Part shown: one piece after another, positions 1 to 10,099 of the stretch
How positions within the stretch are numbered: position 1 is the first letter of the stretch
Layout: the number at the start of each line of letters is the position of its first letter
Assembly (NCBI GenBank): GCA_029216955.1
Contig: JANAVB010015600.1
Span: 37,322,153 to 37,386,152, forward strand
Direction of reading: 5' to 3'
Origin: Iris pallida
Taxonomy: Eukaryota > Streptophyta > Magnoliopsida > Asparagales > Iridaceae
DNA: 64,000 nt
Notes under the pieces: model-generated
What the model was told of the DNA's origin: nothing
Databases searched by the model: none
Seen by the model: only the letters and a program-made list of their open reading frames with translations
Program-made: the position numbers and the translations under genes

Positions 1-113
1 CGGGTCATCCTATCAATTTTACTATATTTTTTCGATATGACTCATTATTCCATGACCTTTGTCTAGATGAGTTAGTATCTACATCATCTCTTATATATTT
101 GAATGCTATCTAA

Positions 114-1049
114 ATGTTTTACTGCAATCTCACTTTTGACGACACACGAATCTATTCTCGTGTCGCCGGAATTGACATCACTTTTGATGATTTTGAACTT
201 GCGAAATATTTCGAGATCCCGGAACCCAATTCTTGGAAGAAACTTGTCGATGCACGCAAGTTTCAATTTTCCGATGGATCGTCCCTTAAGAGTTTCAAGG
301 ATGATTTGTGTACTCCCAACACTCGTCCACGCAAGTTACTTGCTAAATTTCTTAACCCATATTTCTATGAACTTCATCGTATCGTTTTCTCTACGATCTT
401 GCCCAAAGCGGGATCGACTGATAAAGTTTCTTATTTTGAGATCTCTGCACTCTATCATCTTCACTTCCATGTCCCGTTTAACCTTCCGCACACTATGATG
501 GACTGGATGATAAGTGCACAGAAGAGACCTCGATCATTGGTCTATGTCTTATATTTGCCAATGGTTTTTCGTGCGTTCAACGTTCCTCTTGATGAGTGCC
601 AGTTCCTTCCAGCCCCTGCCTATCTGTCTAAGGCAAGGCGACTTCTAGCAGCTGTTGAGTCTCCGGCTGAGTCCGAGCATTCCGGGTCTTATGCTCATGC
701 TGATCCACTTGCTCTTGGACAACCTGCGCCCGAGCCACCTGCTACTCTCGAGTCTATTCAGACCATGCTGGACGATCGCTTCATCTTAGAAGACGCCTGC
801 TGGACCCAGCTAGATTATCGTACCACTTTGTAGATGAGTGCCATCAGTAACTCATTACATGACATCCGGTACACCATGTCTCGGTATCCCACTATTTCCC
901 TTCCTATGGAGCGGGATCCATCTCGCACCGGTTACCGTATCGACGACCCTTGGGTTATACGATATCTGCATCCGGATGCAGCTTTTGTGGATCCTTACCA
1001 TTCTGATACTGATCCATCTGACACCGCTGGACCATCTCATGCTCCATAA
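114..1049 (+). pseudogene. retrotransposon 3' ORF, plant transposon protein domain-like
   Basis: An open frame of 239 codons from the ATG at 114 (a TAA lies directly before it), then one in-frame TAG at 831-833, then the same frame runs on to 1049. The text after the stop (starting MSAISNSLHDIRYTMSRYP) reads as a natural continuation, so this is probably one 311-codon protein with a single nonsense codon. Residues about 20-160 resemble the putative plant transposon protein domain: GIDITFDDFELAKYF, then an LL.KFLNPYFYELHR helix and a VSYFEISALYHLHF segment. The C-terminal part (about 200-260) looks like a short coiled coil. It sits between pol and the 3' LTR, where Sireviruses carry an extra or env-like ORF. 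No signal peptide or membrane segment is seen. Function unknown. Confidence 0.55.
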
Positions 1050-1274
1050 TGGATGTGGTTTCGTACCTGTTGCTGCTACTGTTGATGATCTTCTTTAGTT
1101 TTATACTTTATGGACTTATGCTTATGTAGTTTGATTTTCTTATATGAGTACATTTTCAGTTTATGTGGATCTTTAAATTTTATCTGCAGTTATCATATTA
1201 TTATTATTGTGTGCTTGCCAGTTAATCATTTATACAGTCTTCTGCCTATCTGTGTTTTCATTTTGATACATGCC

Positions 1275-1499
1275 AAAAAGGGGGAGATCTATTTGATACT
1301 TATATCCCTATTGTACTGTGTGATATCTGTGTTTTGGAGAAGATAATGTATATCAGGATAAAGCACATTGGTTTACGGGGAAGCTATGTTTATAGAGGAG
1401 CTATGATTACGGGGGAGCTACTGTATTCTACGCTTGTGTGCAGATATGAACATTGAATATACAAATATCATTTTAGTCAATTACCAATATGGGGGAGAT
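1275..1499 (+). other. multiple polypurine tracts upstream of the 3' LTR
   Basis: AAAAAGGGGGAGA at 1275-1287, CGGGGGAGC at 1410-1418 and TGGGGGAGAT at 1490-1499. The last touches the LTR start and would prime plus-strand synthesis. The upstream copies match the multiple-PPT arrangement known in Sireviruses. The rest of 1050-1490 has no convincing gene. Confidence 0.65.
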
Positions 1500-2443
1500 T
1501 GTTGACCCAAACTGGATCACAGTCAACTAAATATTGATAAATTGACAATATGATACTTGTCATAATTCAATATGACACATTAAGACAGAACTCAGTGCAA
1601 GACGGACGTCGTCTCTCTCCTACAGCGTATTTGTTTTCAGAGTATGTACTATTTTACATTTATTGAGTCTAGTAAAATATAAACAGAGTAGCACTAGGTA
1701 TTCTTGGCTTAAACCTTATTCCCAAACAAACCCAAAGCTTCACCAAAAGCCAAACTAGCCCACAAAGTCCATCTGAATATTCTGTCCTATGGAGACAGAG
1801 TTCGGGCCGAACTCTGCCCCACACAGAGTTCGGGCCGAACTCTGTCCCCTGATTTTCAGGACCCTAATTTTAGGGTTTGTTGTATGCTATTTGTCCAACG
1901 ACCAAAAATTTGAATTCATGACACAGAATTCTGGCCGAATTATGCCTATCCCAACTAGTATAAATAGGCCTTGAATTCTCTCATTCTAAATCATCCAATT
2001 ATCTTTTCTTCTCTTCTCTATAAACCTTATACAAGCCTTAACCTTCTCATCTACTAGCCACAAGCTTCCTAAGCCTAAAAGTGCTCAGTGCTATTCAGTT
2101 AGAAGTTTATGCAAGAGTCAAGAAAGTCGCTTGGAAAATTCTAAGCTTCGTCACAGCGATATTTGTAAGAAGTTGACATGCTCTTCTGAAGAAAAGGCAC
2201 GGGATGTAACTACTATTTCACAAATAGTGGATTTAATCCTGAGCTAGAGTTCTCAGTCCTGGACTAGTCCTCCACGAGGGAAACCAGGTTAAAACGACTG
2301 TGTTTGCGTATGCTCTCTTGATCTTTTTATTTTTGCATTTACTACTCTGATTATTTACTGTTGGTGAAAAGCGTTAAATTGTATTTGGTTTTATTGTTAT
2401 AAACTCTATTCACCCCCTTCTAGAGTTGCCTATCTGTTCTTCA
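1500..2443 (+). repeat. 3' LTR of the Copia element
   Basis: About 944 bp, from TGTTGACCC to TCTTCA (TG...CA). It follows the purine tract directly. A TATA box (TATAAATA, 1959-1966) places the start of R near 1990. Three 21-bp palindromes precede it. The 3' edge has the CTATTCACCCCC box. The next bases (CCCAC) already belong to the LINE relic, so the element inserted into it. The end is placed by the CA dinucleotide and could be off by a few bases. Confidence 0.7.
1796..1944 (+). promoter_or_regulatory. U3 palindrome cluster and TATA box
   Basis: Arms CAGAGTTCGG and CCGAACTCTG around a single G occur perfectly at 1796-1816 and 1824-1844, and a decayed copy lies at 1924-1944, 15 bp before the TATA box at 1959-1966. 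The position in U3 suggests dimeric protein-binding sites. Confidence 0.6.
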
Positions 2444-3044
2444 CCCACCGTCCCATAACTACCAACCTACCGTCAAACGCCCATGGCTCGTTCTGGATAA
2501 CCCGCTCTAGGTCCTTCGGCTGACCGAATTTGATAAAATAGAATCCATTTTCCCTATAAAAAAGCTACATACTTCCTTTCGGTCTCTACATCAGAAAGCA
2601 AATCTTTAAGCTGACTGAAGTACAGTCAAGATCCCATGACAATATAGAAACTATGATGTTCTCCCAATATTCTTCCATCCGCAATGTCATCCTTCTCAAT
2701 CCCAATCACCTTCCTTCCTTGAACATTTTTCGGTTGAACGTAGCGCATCTCAATGGCTTCCCTATCCATTCCCGATCTACACCTATCTGCCCATGAAGAG
2801 GGAGCGTCACTCGACGACCGGAATGGATTAGCAAGCTTCTTAGACAAACTTTCGAACACCTTAGGCGCGGAGTTACCCGATGGAAGAATGTGTGACATAG
2901 GGAGTCGGGCAGTGAGAGAATGAGGGGGAATTTGCCTCCCAGGGCCAGCAGTCCTCTCGACACCGTATGGGAGGGTACAAACCCCTTCCTAGGAAGAGGT
3001 TTACCTCTCTGACGGGTTCCAACCGTGGTCCATCCCTCTTCCAA
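2444..3044 (-). pseudogene. LINE ORF1-type DUF4283 protein relic
   Basis: On the minus strand the frame opens near 3044 with MEEGWTTVGTRQRGKPLP, the DGGWTTV-type start common in plant LINE ORF1 proteins. It then shifts frame, and near 2560-2450 reads GFYFIKFGQPKDLERVIQ followed by NEPWAFDGRLVVMGRW. That is the core of the DUF4283 (gag-like RNA-binding) domain. Stops and frameshifts separate the pieces. The relic is cut at 2443/2444 by the Copia LTR. The rest of the LINE (zinc knuckle, endonuclease, RT) would be displaced beyond the window on the far side of the Copia element. Confidence 0.7.
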
Positions 3045-3869
3045 GATGGATCCGGCAACATCAATATATAGATGGAGGAGAGGGAGAGGCCGTTGTCAGC
3101 CGAGAAGAAGGAGAGGAAGAGGAGGGGGTGGAAGAAGAGCGGAGAGCAAAGGAGGAGGACAACTGAACGTCGGAGGGGAAGGGACACATGCGCTTCTGCT
3201 GCTGCTGAATTCATATGCGCACTTTGTTTACTCTACACGAAGAAGGTAAATATTATTGATGAAACAAGTATTACAAAGCAAGAATTCCGCCCAAAACCCA
3301 AAATATATCATCTAGGGCCAAGGATATCTACATCTGTTTACTATATATTTTATATATATACACACGGTTTAAAACCGACGTTGGCCCCATGTTTTGGATT
3401 CAAAATGCCAACTCGATTGGCATTTTATCCTTTTAAATATAATTTTTCAAAGTATTTCCTATTCTACATAAATAAGACAAACTTTTCCTCTTCATAGGCA
3501 ATTTTCTGTAAAAAATTTAGATTCTACTGATGCCTTGAAAATAGCGCCATGTATCCATATTAAATGGAAATGAGATACGATTCAAAATTAAAAATTCCGA
3601 CGGCGGGGACAACTTGTGTACGCAATGCTATTCCCAGTTTTGAACTTTTGGCTGTTGTCGTTGTCGACGACTTCATATAAGAATTCTTGGATCTGCCGGG
3701 CCTCAATCACCTTCAGGCTTCAGCTGATGCACACTCGGTAGTTCCGACGTTTGTAAGTGTAACCTTCTGGCTGGCTATATATGGAAGTTAATGCCCTGTT
3801 GTTTATAGTTTATTTTAGCTTGAAGTCGTCTAGACTGATGAATATCAATGCTGCATTAGTTTGTTTTTA
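3045..3869. other. non-coding stretch
   Basis: A GA-rich patch (3070-3180) may be 5' leader of the LINE relic. The remainder is AT-rich unique-looking DNA. I see no gene here. Confidence 0.4.
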
Positions 3870-4307
<438 letters not shown>

Positions 4308-4481
4308 GATAGACATTCCCGCACTTTTTGCATCCCCATGCATCCCCATGTTCACATGCTTTAAGTTATCTAATCTTAACCATTGGTAAATCAACGGTTA
4401 AGATTAGATGACTTAAAGCACCATCCAACGGTGTAAATAGGGGGGATGCTTGGGGATGCAAAAAGTGCGGAGATGCCTATC
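4308..4481. mobile_element. foldback MITE, 174 bp
   Basis: Terminal inverted repeats GATAGACATTCCCGCAC and (reverse complement of the right end) GATAGGCATCTCCGCAC run on through CTTTTTGCATCCCC. The whole element folds on itself, with the inner arms TTAAGTTATCTAATCTTAAC / GTTAAGATTAGATGACTTAA. It lies between TA runs, so a target duplication cannot be read. Superfamily not assigned. Confidence 0.7.
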
Positions 4482-4484
4482 CTT

Positions 4485-4489
<5 letters not shown>

Positions 4490-4558
<69 letters not shown>
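4490..4558. repeat. (TA)n microsatellite
   Basis: Pure TA run between the foldback MITE and the tRNA-like fragment. Confidence 0.9.
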
Positions 4559-4559
<1 letters not shown>

Positions 4560-4658
4560 CAAATGACCTCTAGTCTAGTGGTTAAGAGAGATGCATACGG
4601 CCCAAGTGGTCGGGAGTTCGAGTCTCATTGGAGACGAGTTCACCACAATTATCCATTG

Positions 4659-4663
<5 letters not shown>
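4559..4663 (+). mobile_element. tRNA-derived SINE-like fragment
   Basis: Contains an A-box-like word (TAGTCTAGTGGTTAA, 4571-4585) and a B box (GTTCGAGTC, 4616-4624) at pol III promoter spacing. The flanking arms do not form a tRNA acceptor stem, so it is not a tRNA gene. TA runs lie on both sides; the right one could be an A/T-type SINE tail. Confidence 0.6.

Positions 4664-4728
<65 letters not shown>
4664..4728. repeat. (TA)n microsatellite
   Basis: TA run directly 3' of the SINE-like fragment. Confidence 0.85.
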
Positions 4729-4732
<4 letters not shown>

Positions 4733-5267
4733 CTTAGAAGTTGTGCATTTTTACTATAGTATAATTAGTCAAAACAATAAATATATTAACTTTGATTATA
4801 TATAAAGTTCAAAACAAAAGTCAAAAGACAGAGTCAAATCAATTTAAAACCCAAGTGGGTTAGACGGTTCGGTGGTCTGCCAGATCGAGTTGATTGAATT
4901 GATCAGATTTTTTGAAAAAACAGTAAGATAGTATTAAACGAGTCCGAAAAGCAGGTTGACTAGTTCAACCGACCGATCTGGTTCGATTTTTAAAACACTG
5001 ACCATTACTACCACTATTGCGGAGCATATGAATTTCGGTCAGCGTGAACACGAATTTTAGTACGAGAGATATGTTGGGACCGACAGTGCCTACGAAGTAC
5101 TATGATCCACGTATCTGAAACTGACCGCAGCGAAAACTATCCCAACTAACCAAAGATTACTAACCACTGTCTAACAAGAATGTCAAGCCAGGTCAAACAC
5201 AGTATTATGGTGGCCGTGTCACCTGGACAAATTCCAATCTTTATAACTTTACAAAAAGATATAAGAC
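4729..5267. other. non-coding, possible decayed LTR sequence
   Basis: No gene seen. TGTTGGGACCGACAG at 5071 looks like a Copia LTR start, and similar low-copy-looking text resumes after the Tourist-like insertion (6887-7500), including a TATATATA box near 7141. This may be one LTR split by that insertion, but I cannot confirm it. Confidence 0.3.
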
Positions 5268-5270
5268 TAA

Positions 5271-6883
5271 GGTTGCGTTTGGTTCATTGTAATGTAATCA
5301 TAATCGTAATGGAATTGGGTTTGTAATGTAATTGAGTTTGTAATGTAATGGAATTACAATTACATTACTATGTTTGGTTGAAACATGTAATCAAACCATG
5401 TAATGTAATGTTAATTGCATTCATGTGTTTGGTTTACCATGTAATGTAATTGAATTTTTAATTTAATATTTTTTTTAAATACAACATAAAATTAAAAAAG
5501 TTGATCAATAAAAAATTTCAAAAATTTAAAAAGAAAAAAAGAAAAGAAATTAAAAATAAATAATAAAAAGGGGGGAAACGGTTTGTTTTCTGCTAAAAAA
5601 AGATCAAAAACGAAAAAAACGACAAAAAAAAAAAACCAAAAATGACAAACGAAAAAAGCGATAAAAATAGAAAAACGACAAAAAAAAAATCAAAAATGAC
5701 AAAAAAGGTGAAAACCATCAAAAGTGACCAATAATGATAAGAAAATGACCAAAAACAAAAAAATTGACAAAAAAAACAACAAAAAGATGAGAAAAAAGGA
5801 AAAAACGACCAAAAATCAAAAATGACAAAAAACGACAAAAAATGACCAAAATGAAAACAGTATCAAAAGGGATCAAAAACGACAAAAAAAGAACAAAAAG
5901 GGCCAAAAACGACAAAAAAAGATTAAAAATGACAAAAAATGAGAAAAAAGATTATTGGTCTAAAACCGACAAAAAAATAATAAAAAACGTGCAAAACCGA
6001 CAAAAAATGTACAAAATCGACAAAAAGATTAAAAAAAGGGGCAAAAACGACCAAAAACGGCTAAGAATGTACAAAAACGATCAAAAATCGAAAAAAACGG
6101 CCCAAAACGATCAAAAACGGCAAAAAACGAACAAAAATAGCAAAAAACAAACAAAAACTGCAAAAAAAACGAACAAAACGATAAAAAACAAACAAAAACG
6201 ACAAAAAAGGGCCAAAAACGAAAAAGGGCAAAAAACGAACAAAAAGGGACAAAAACGACAAAAAACGAACAAAAATGGCAAAAAAATGAAAAAAACAAAC
6301 AAAAAAGGGTAAAAAATGAACAAAAACAATAAACAACAAACAAAACGACAAAAACTAACAAAAAGGGCAAAAAAGGAAAAAAAGGACAAAAAATAAACAA
6401 AAACTAACAAAAATGGCAAAAAAAAAAAAAAGACCGAAAACGGCAAAAAAAATGATAAAAAATAAACAAAAACTACCAAAAACTAACAAAAACGGCAAAA
6501 AAATGACTAAAACGACAAAAAATGACAAAAACGACAAAAAACAAACAAAAACGAACAAAAATGGCAAAAAAATGGCAAAAAAAAAATGACCAAAAATGAA
6601 CAAACAGGACAAAAAAATAAACAAAAACGACAAAAAATAACCAAAAACGAACGAAACGACCAAATTATAGCATACCAATCTTTCGCTTAAGTTGTAATGT
6701 AATTGCGATTATATAGATTTTATGATGTAATTGAGTTTAGAAGAAACTGATGTAATATAATCAAACTTGTAATCGCGATTACATTACATCTATTTTTTTT
6801 TTGTCCAACCAAACACTCGAGTTAGATTGACAACGTAATACCAATTACATTACGTTGTCCAATTCTGCAAACCAAACGGGCCC
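5271..6883. mobile_element. PIF/Harbinger (Tourist-like) non-autonomous element
   Basis: Ends GGTTGCGTTTGGTT and, reverse-complemented, GGGCCCGTTTGGTT form the terminal inverted repeats. A TAA target duplication lies on each side (5268-5270, 6884-6886), as expected for this superfamily. The subterminal arms are rich in GTAATGTAAT words in both orientations (5288-5460, 6692-6858). Size 1613 bp. No transposase or DDE ORF is present. Most of the interior is low-complexity DNA, which makes it much larger than a usual Tourist MITE. Confidence 0.75.
5475..6662. repeat. T-poor A/C/G low-complexity block
   Basis: About 1.2 kb built from variants of AAAAACGAC, AAAAATGAC and AAAAACAAAC. T is almost absent from the plus strand for most of the block, so long lysine/asparagine-rich frames open on plus and phenylalanine-rich ones on minus. 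They are by-products of composition, not genes. Confidence 0.85.
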
Positions 6884-6886
6884 TAA

Positions 6887-7546
6887 ATATAAATTTGTTG
6901 AACCCTCCGAAGGTTCAACTCTCTCACTAAAATCAAGAAGAAAGAGAGATTACAACTGAAACACTCACCCGTAGCGATCTCCCTGAAACTTCTTTATCGT
7001 GTTCATACTTATGAACAAATCTCTTTCTGCTATCTCGAATGACAAGCCATAAGAACAAAGTACGGACTTTTTCTTAACTTTCGTATGGACGAACATCATG
7101 AATCTCTCTTATTTTCTACTTATGCCTCCGCCCTCAACACATATATATAGGTTGGAAGAAAAAAAAAATTCTATTTTATATCATATGAAATCCTAAAATG
7201 GTCTAGCACCAATCATGGACGTCCAAATCTGATCAAAATAAAGATATGATATAAATTTGGGGCCCGTAGGAGTGATGTCCACCGACAAACCAACTCAGAT
7301 CAAATTCGGACCAAATTCAGTTGGACTAGGTCCAATTGTCATGTGAGAATTAGGCAGAGTTCGAACTGAATTCGGACCGAAACTCGGTCAGTTTCTAGCA
7401 GAACTCCTATGCTCCGACGATGTCCAGACTATCATCCGGCATCTCGAATCGAGGCTGGACTCCAACTAGACGACTGGTACGGATGTAGAACGTGCCTAGA
7501 CTGCCACGGAAGAGAAAGAGTATTGACAACCAAAAAAAATGAAGGA
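6887..7546. other. non-coding stretch
   Basis: No gene seen. Possible continuation of the decayed LTR noted at 5071. Words resembling the Copia U3 palindrome (GAGTTCGAACTGAATTCGG) occur near 7349-7367. Confidence 0.3.
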
Positions 7547-7555
7547 AAAAGAAAA

Positions 7556-7710
7556 GAGAAATTTTGACTTACCCCCCACTTGAATTACCCATATTAAGGG
7601 TGCACCCCACAGTTTTGCATTAATGAAGAAATACCCCCACTTTGGATGGAAACCGTCTAGGACTAACGGTCAAAGGCTTTGACCCAAAATTTTTGACAAA
7701 AATACCCTTC
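7556..7710 (+). repeat. left TIR of the Pack-MULE
   Basis: Inverted copy of 8608-8762. Includes the shared words GGGTGCACCCCACA and GGTCAAAGGCTTTGACC. Confidence 0.9.
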
Positions 7711-8101
7711 TCTCTGTGTGTGCTATCCCCCTCCTCCACCCACCGCTACTGCCCCCCACCCCCCCACCCCCGGCAGCTGCGCCCCCACTCCCGGCCGTTG
7801 CCCCCCCCCCTCGCCCCCCTCCATCTCGGACGTGGCAGCAGCAGCGTCGCAGCAGCAGCGGTGGGGACGGAAGGGGGCAACGGCCAGGGGGATGGGGAAG
7901 GGGGCGGCGGCCGCGGGGAGAGGGGGGGGGGGGGGGGCAGTGGCCTCGCGAGAGTTGGAATTGACTTCTGCCGACGTGTGATTCTGTTTCCTAAACTACT
8001 TTTATTACAGATAAATTCACCTCATATTTTTTCATCTTGCAATATGAAAATTGATCTGCTCATTTCCAAAAGCGACACAATAATACCTTTATATTTCTCC
8101 T

Positions 8102-8518
8102 CAGGACACACTGGACTAAGAGTCGACTTCAACCGCTCGTCGACTTCAACAGCTCCTGGCAGACGGTGAAGCTCTCCAGCCACAACGCCCTCCCGCCCAA
8201 GTCTCCGACCATGCTGAAGGACGCCATCAGCGCGAGCATTTCCCGCGGGAAGCTGGTCTCCGGGGCCACGGACGGCAGCGGCGGCCCGGCCGGCTCGGTC
8301 CCTTCGCGAACCCGTTCTGGATCGAGACCGCCGTCCTCTCCGGCGCGCAGCCACCAACAGCCGCCGCCTCCCCGAGCTGTTAGGCATGCGCCTCGGGGCC
8401 GTCCTCGTCACCGGGTTCATCCTCGCCACCATCTTCTGGCGCCTCGACAACTCGCCCAAGGGCGTGCAGGAGAGGCTCGGGTTCTTCGCCATCGGCATGT
8501 CCACCATGTTCTTTTGTG
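8102..8518 (+). pseudogene. captured ABCG half-transporter fragment
   Basis: Conceptual translation in shifting frames gives [22 protein letters not shown], then [13 protein letters not shown], then [20 protein letters not shown] and [20 protein letters not shown] followed by [14 protein letters not shown]. This is the linker and the first transmembrane helices of the plant half-size ABCG (WBC) family, close to the ABCG6/ABCG20 type. The ATP-binding domain and the rest of the membrane domain are missing. At least two frameshifts (near 8295 and 8345) break it. Codon use is strongly GC-rich, unlike its surroundings, which fits capture of a host exon by the MULE. It cannot make a working transporter. 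Transcripts could still give small RNAs against the parent gene. Confidence 0.85.
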
Positions 8519-8607
8519 AAAATTATGGAGGAAGAAGAAGGAACTTTACTGGAGATGCAAGGGGTTTGTTGATTAATTTTCTCAAGTGTATAAGTTTAAT
8601 TATGTGG

Positions 8608-8762
8608 GAAGGGTATTTTTGTCAAAAAATTTGGGTCAAAGCCTTTGACCGTTAGCCCTAGACGGTTTCCGTCCAAAGTGGGGGTATTTTTTCATTAATG
8701 TAAAAATGTGGGGTGCACCCTTAATATGAGTAATTTAAGTAGGATGTAAGTCAAAATTTCTC
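8608..8762 (-). repeat. right TIR of the Pack-MULE
   Basis: Inverted copy of 7556-7710, differing at scattered positions only. Confidence 0.9.
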
Positions 8763-8917
8763 AAAAGAAAAAGAAGAAAGTTCTCTAGGAGTAAAAGATC
8801 AAATTATTGAAGTAGCTGAAGTGTCTCTGTGAAATAGTCTTTCCTTTAATGACATGTACTATGATACTTTCTTTAAAGCCAATATTAAGAGCACAATTAT
8901 GTAAGCTATCAGAGACG

Positions 8918-9892
8918 ATGGAGAGTTGGAAGGAGATGGATGGAGACTGTCTGGTCTGCATATTCCAGAAGCTGAGCCTCGAGGATCTGACCCTCAGCGT
9001 GCCCTTCGTGTGCAAATCATGGCACAGAACCTCCCTCGACCCGTTCTGTTGGAGAGTCCTCGACTTCCGAGAGTTGGATTTCATGCCGTGGCGCAAATTC
9101 GCCAAGAGGGTGGCAATGCTGTACCCCGTCTCGCCCTTCCTCTTCTCGGCCTTCTTGAAGTTCGCGGTCCGGCGCAGTTGCAGACTGGCAGAAGAGCTCC
9201 GGTTCCCGCAGTTCCCCCAAGTTTCCATGGACGACTTGGTCTATGTCTCCAATGAGTAAGTAGTACTTATTGATTGGTATCACTTTCCTTCCTTCACTTG
9301 ACAGAAGTTTCTGCTCGAGTGTTCGAGCCTACAAAGCACAAAAACATGTGTGTCGTATCGTGTCGGGTCGGACACATACCAAACACAATGCAGTCACTCA
9401 TTGGAGACATAGACCAAGTCTGAGATTGATGATCCTTTTTCTGTGACTAGCAGGTGCCCAAGGTTGATGATCCTTGTTCTGTCCAGTCTGAGATTGCAAG
9501 ATCAGGTGCACATCCCGGAACTGGTCGGGAAATGGAAGGAACTCGAGCATCTGGAGATGGAATCCAACCCTTCTACCTTCCCGAATCTCGCCGCGGAAAT
9601 CAACCTCAATTGCAGGAGGTTCAGCAGGCTCAAGATGGCAGGTCTCAGAACGGAAGACGCGTCGGCCATCGCCGAGCATCTCCCCATGCTCAAGTATCTG
9701 GACCTCAGCGGCTCGTTTATGGCCAAGGGGACGTTGCTGATGTTGATGGACGCGTGCAGAGAGGTCGAGGTGCTGATTGTCAGGCACTGCATAGGCTTCG
9801 GAGGCGACGAGGAGGTTCTGGCGGCCGCTGCGCGTATCAGAGTCTTCGAGCACGACGGCTCGAAGCCGACGTATGACTCCGACGATGATTAA
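8918..9892 (+). CDS. F-box/LRR-repeat protein (At3g48880-like), two exons
   Basis: Exon 1 is 8918-9255 and exon 2 is 9451-9892, joined in frame to about 259 residues. The N-terminus MESWKEMDGDCLVCIFQKLS is an F-box (about residues 3-45, with the VPFVCKSWHRTSLDPFCWR continuation), which docks to SKP1 in SCF ubiquitin ligases. Exon 2 carries degenerate leucine-rich repeats (CPRLMILVLSS, LEHLEMESNP, FSRLKMAGL, LPMLKYLDLSGS, REVEVLIVRHC), the presumed substrate-binding part. It ends in an acidic tail (SDDD). Donor GTAAGT at 9256 and acceptor TAGCAG at 9448-9453 are good consensus sites. I chose the ATG at 8918 because the upstream in-frame ATG at 8849 adds a non-conserved leader. A Pack-MULE ends 155 bp upstream, so the promoter is short or altered. 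The frame is intact, and this is the only convincing host gene in the window. Substrate unknown. Confidence 0.85.
9256..9450 (+). other. F-box gene intron with inverted copy of the exon 1 end
   Basis: 195-bp intron, GTAAGT...TAG or CAG. Bases 9396-9420 are the exact reverse complement of 9233-9257, the last 23 bases of exon 1 plus the donor GT. Bases 9418-9441 are built from words of exon 2 in a different order (AGTCTGAGATTG, TTGATGATCCTT). Confidence 0.85.
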
Positions 9893-10080
9893 TTAGTTGC
9901 CCACTACGATCCCTTCTATATATATGTCCGGTTGCGACAGCGCTGGTTATGTTTTTACAAGATTGCAGCTTGTGCTTTTTTTTTTTTCCTTTCCCCCTTC
10001 TTGAATCAATTCATGTTGTCTTTGTCTCCGGGAAGTGGTGGGTGATGCCTGATATATGAGAATTGTTGCTCACTAGCTAG
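9893..10080. other. 3' flank of the F-box gene
   Basis: Presumed 3' UTR with T-rich stretches. No clear canonical polyA signal was chosen. Confidence 0.4.
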
Positions 10081-10099
10081 ATATGCTTGTTGCTCGAAT

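Larger units (their letters stand above)
1..2443 (+). mobile_element. Copia (Sirevirus-like) LTR retrotransposon, 3' portion
   Basis: Only the 3' end of the element lies in the window. It consists of an ORF in the env position (114-1049), a non-coding stretch with at least three G-rich purine tracts, and an LTR. The last tract, TGGGGGAGAT, abuts the LTR start TGTTGACCC. The LTR end, with CTATTCACCCCC close to its 3' edge, and the repeated purine tracts are typical of Sireviruses. The gag-pol part and the 5' LTR would lie before position 1, so the target duplication cannot be tested. Clade assignment is inferred from the non-coding motifs, not from pol. Confidence 0.75.
7556..8762. mobile_element. 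Pack-MULE (Mutator-like non-autonomous element)
   Basis: Long terminal inverted repeats of about 155 bp (7556-7710 and 8608-8762) start GAGAAATTTTGACTTAC and match over nearly their whole length. The flanking 9-bp words AAAAGAAAA (7547-7555 and 8763-8771) are identical, the length expected for Mutator. The 0.9-kb cargo is a GC-rich sequence unlike its AT-rich surroundings: a C/G-rich low-complexity part (7726-7945) and an ABCG transporter gene fragment (8102-8518). No MURA transposase is present, so movement would need transposase from elsewhere. The target words are purine-rich and low-complexity, so the duplication alone is weak evidence; the long TIRs carry the call. Confidence 0.88.

Noticed and set aside
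4559..4663. tRNA gene
   Set aside because: A and B boxes are present but no acceptor stem or clear anticodon arm; SINE-like instead.
5593..6678. Lys/Asn-rich plus-strand and Phe-rich minus-strand frames up to 156 codons
   Set aside because: By-product of T-poor low-complexity DNA in the Tourist-like element.
7716..7981. Pro/Gly-rich frames in the MULE cargo
   Set aside because: C- and G-homopolymer-rich DNA opens several frames at once; no protein family.
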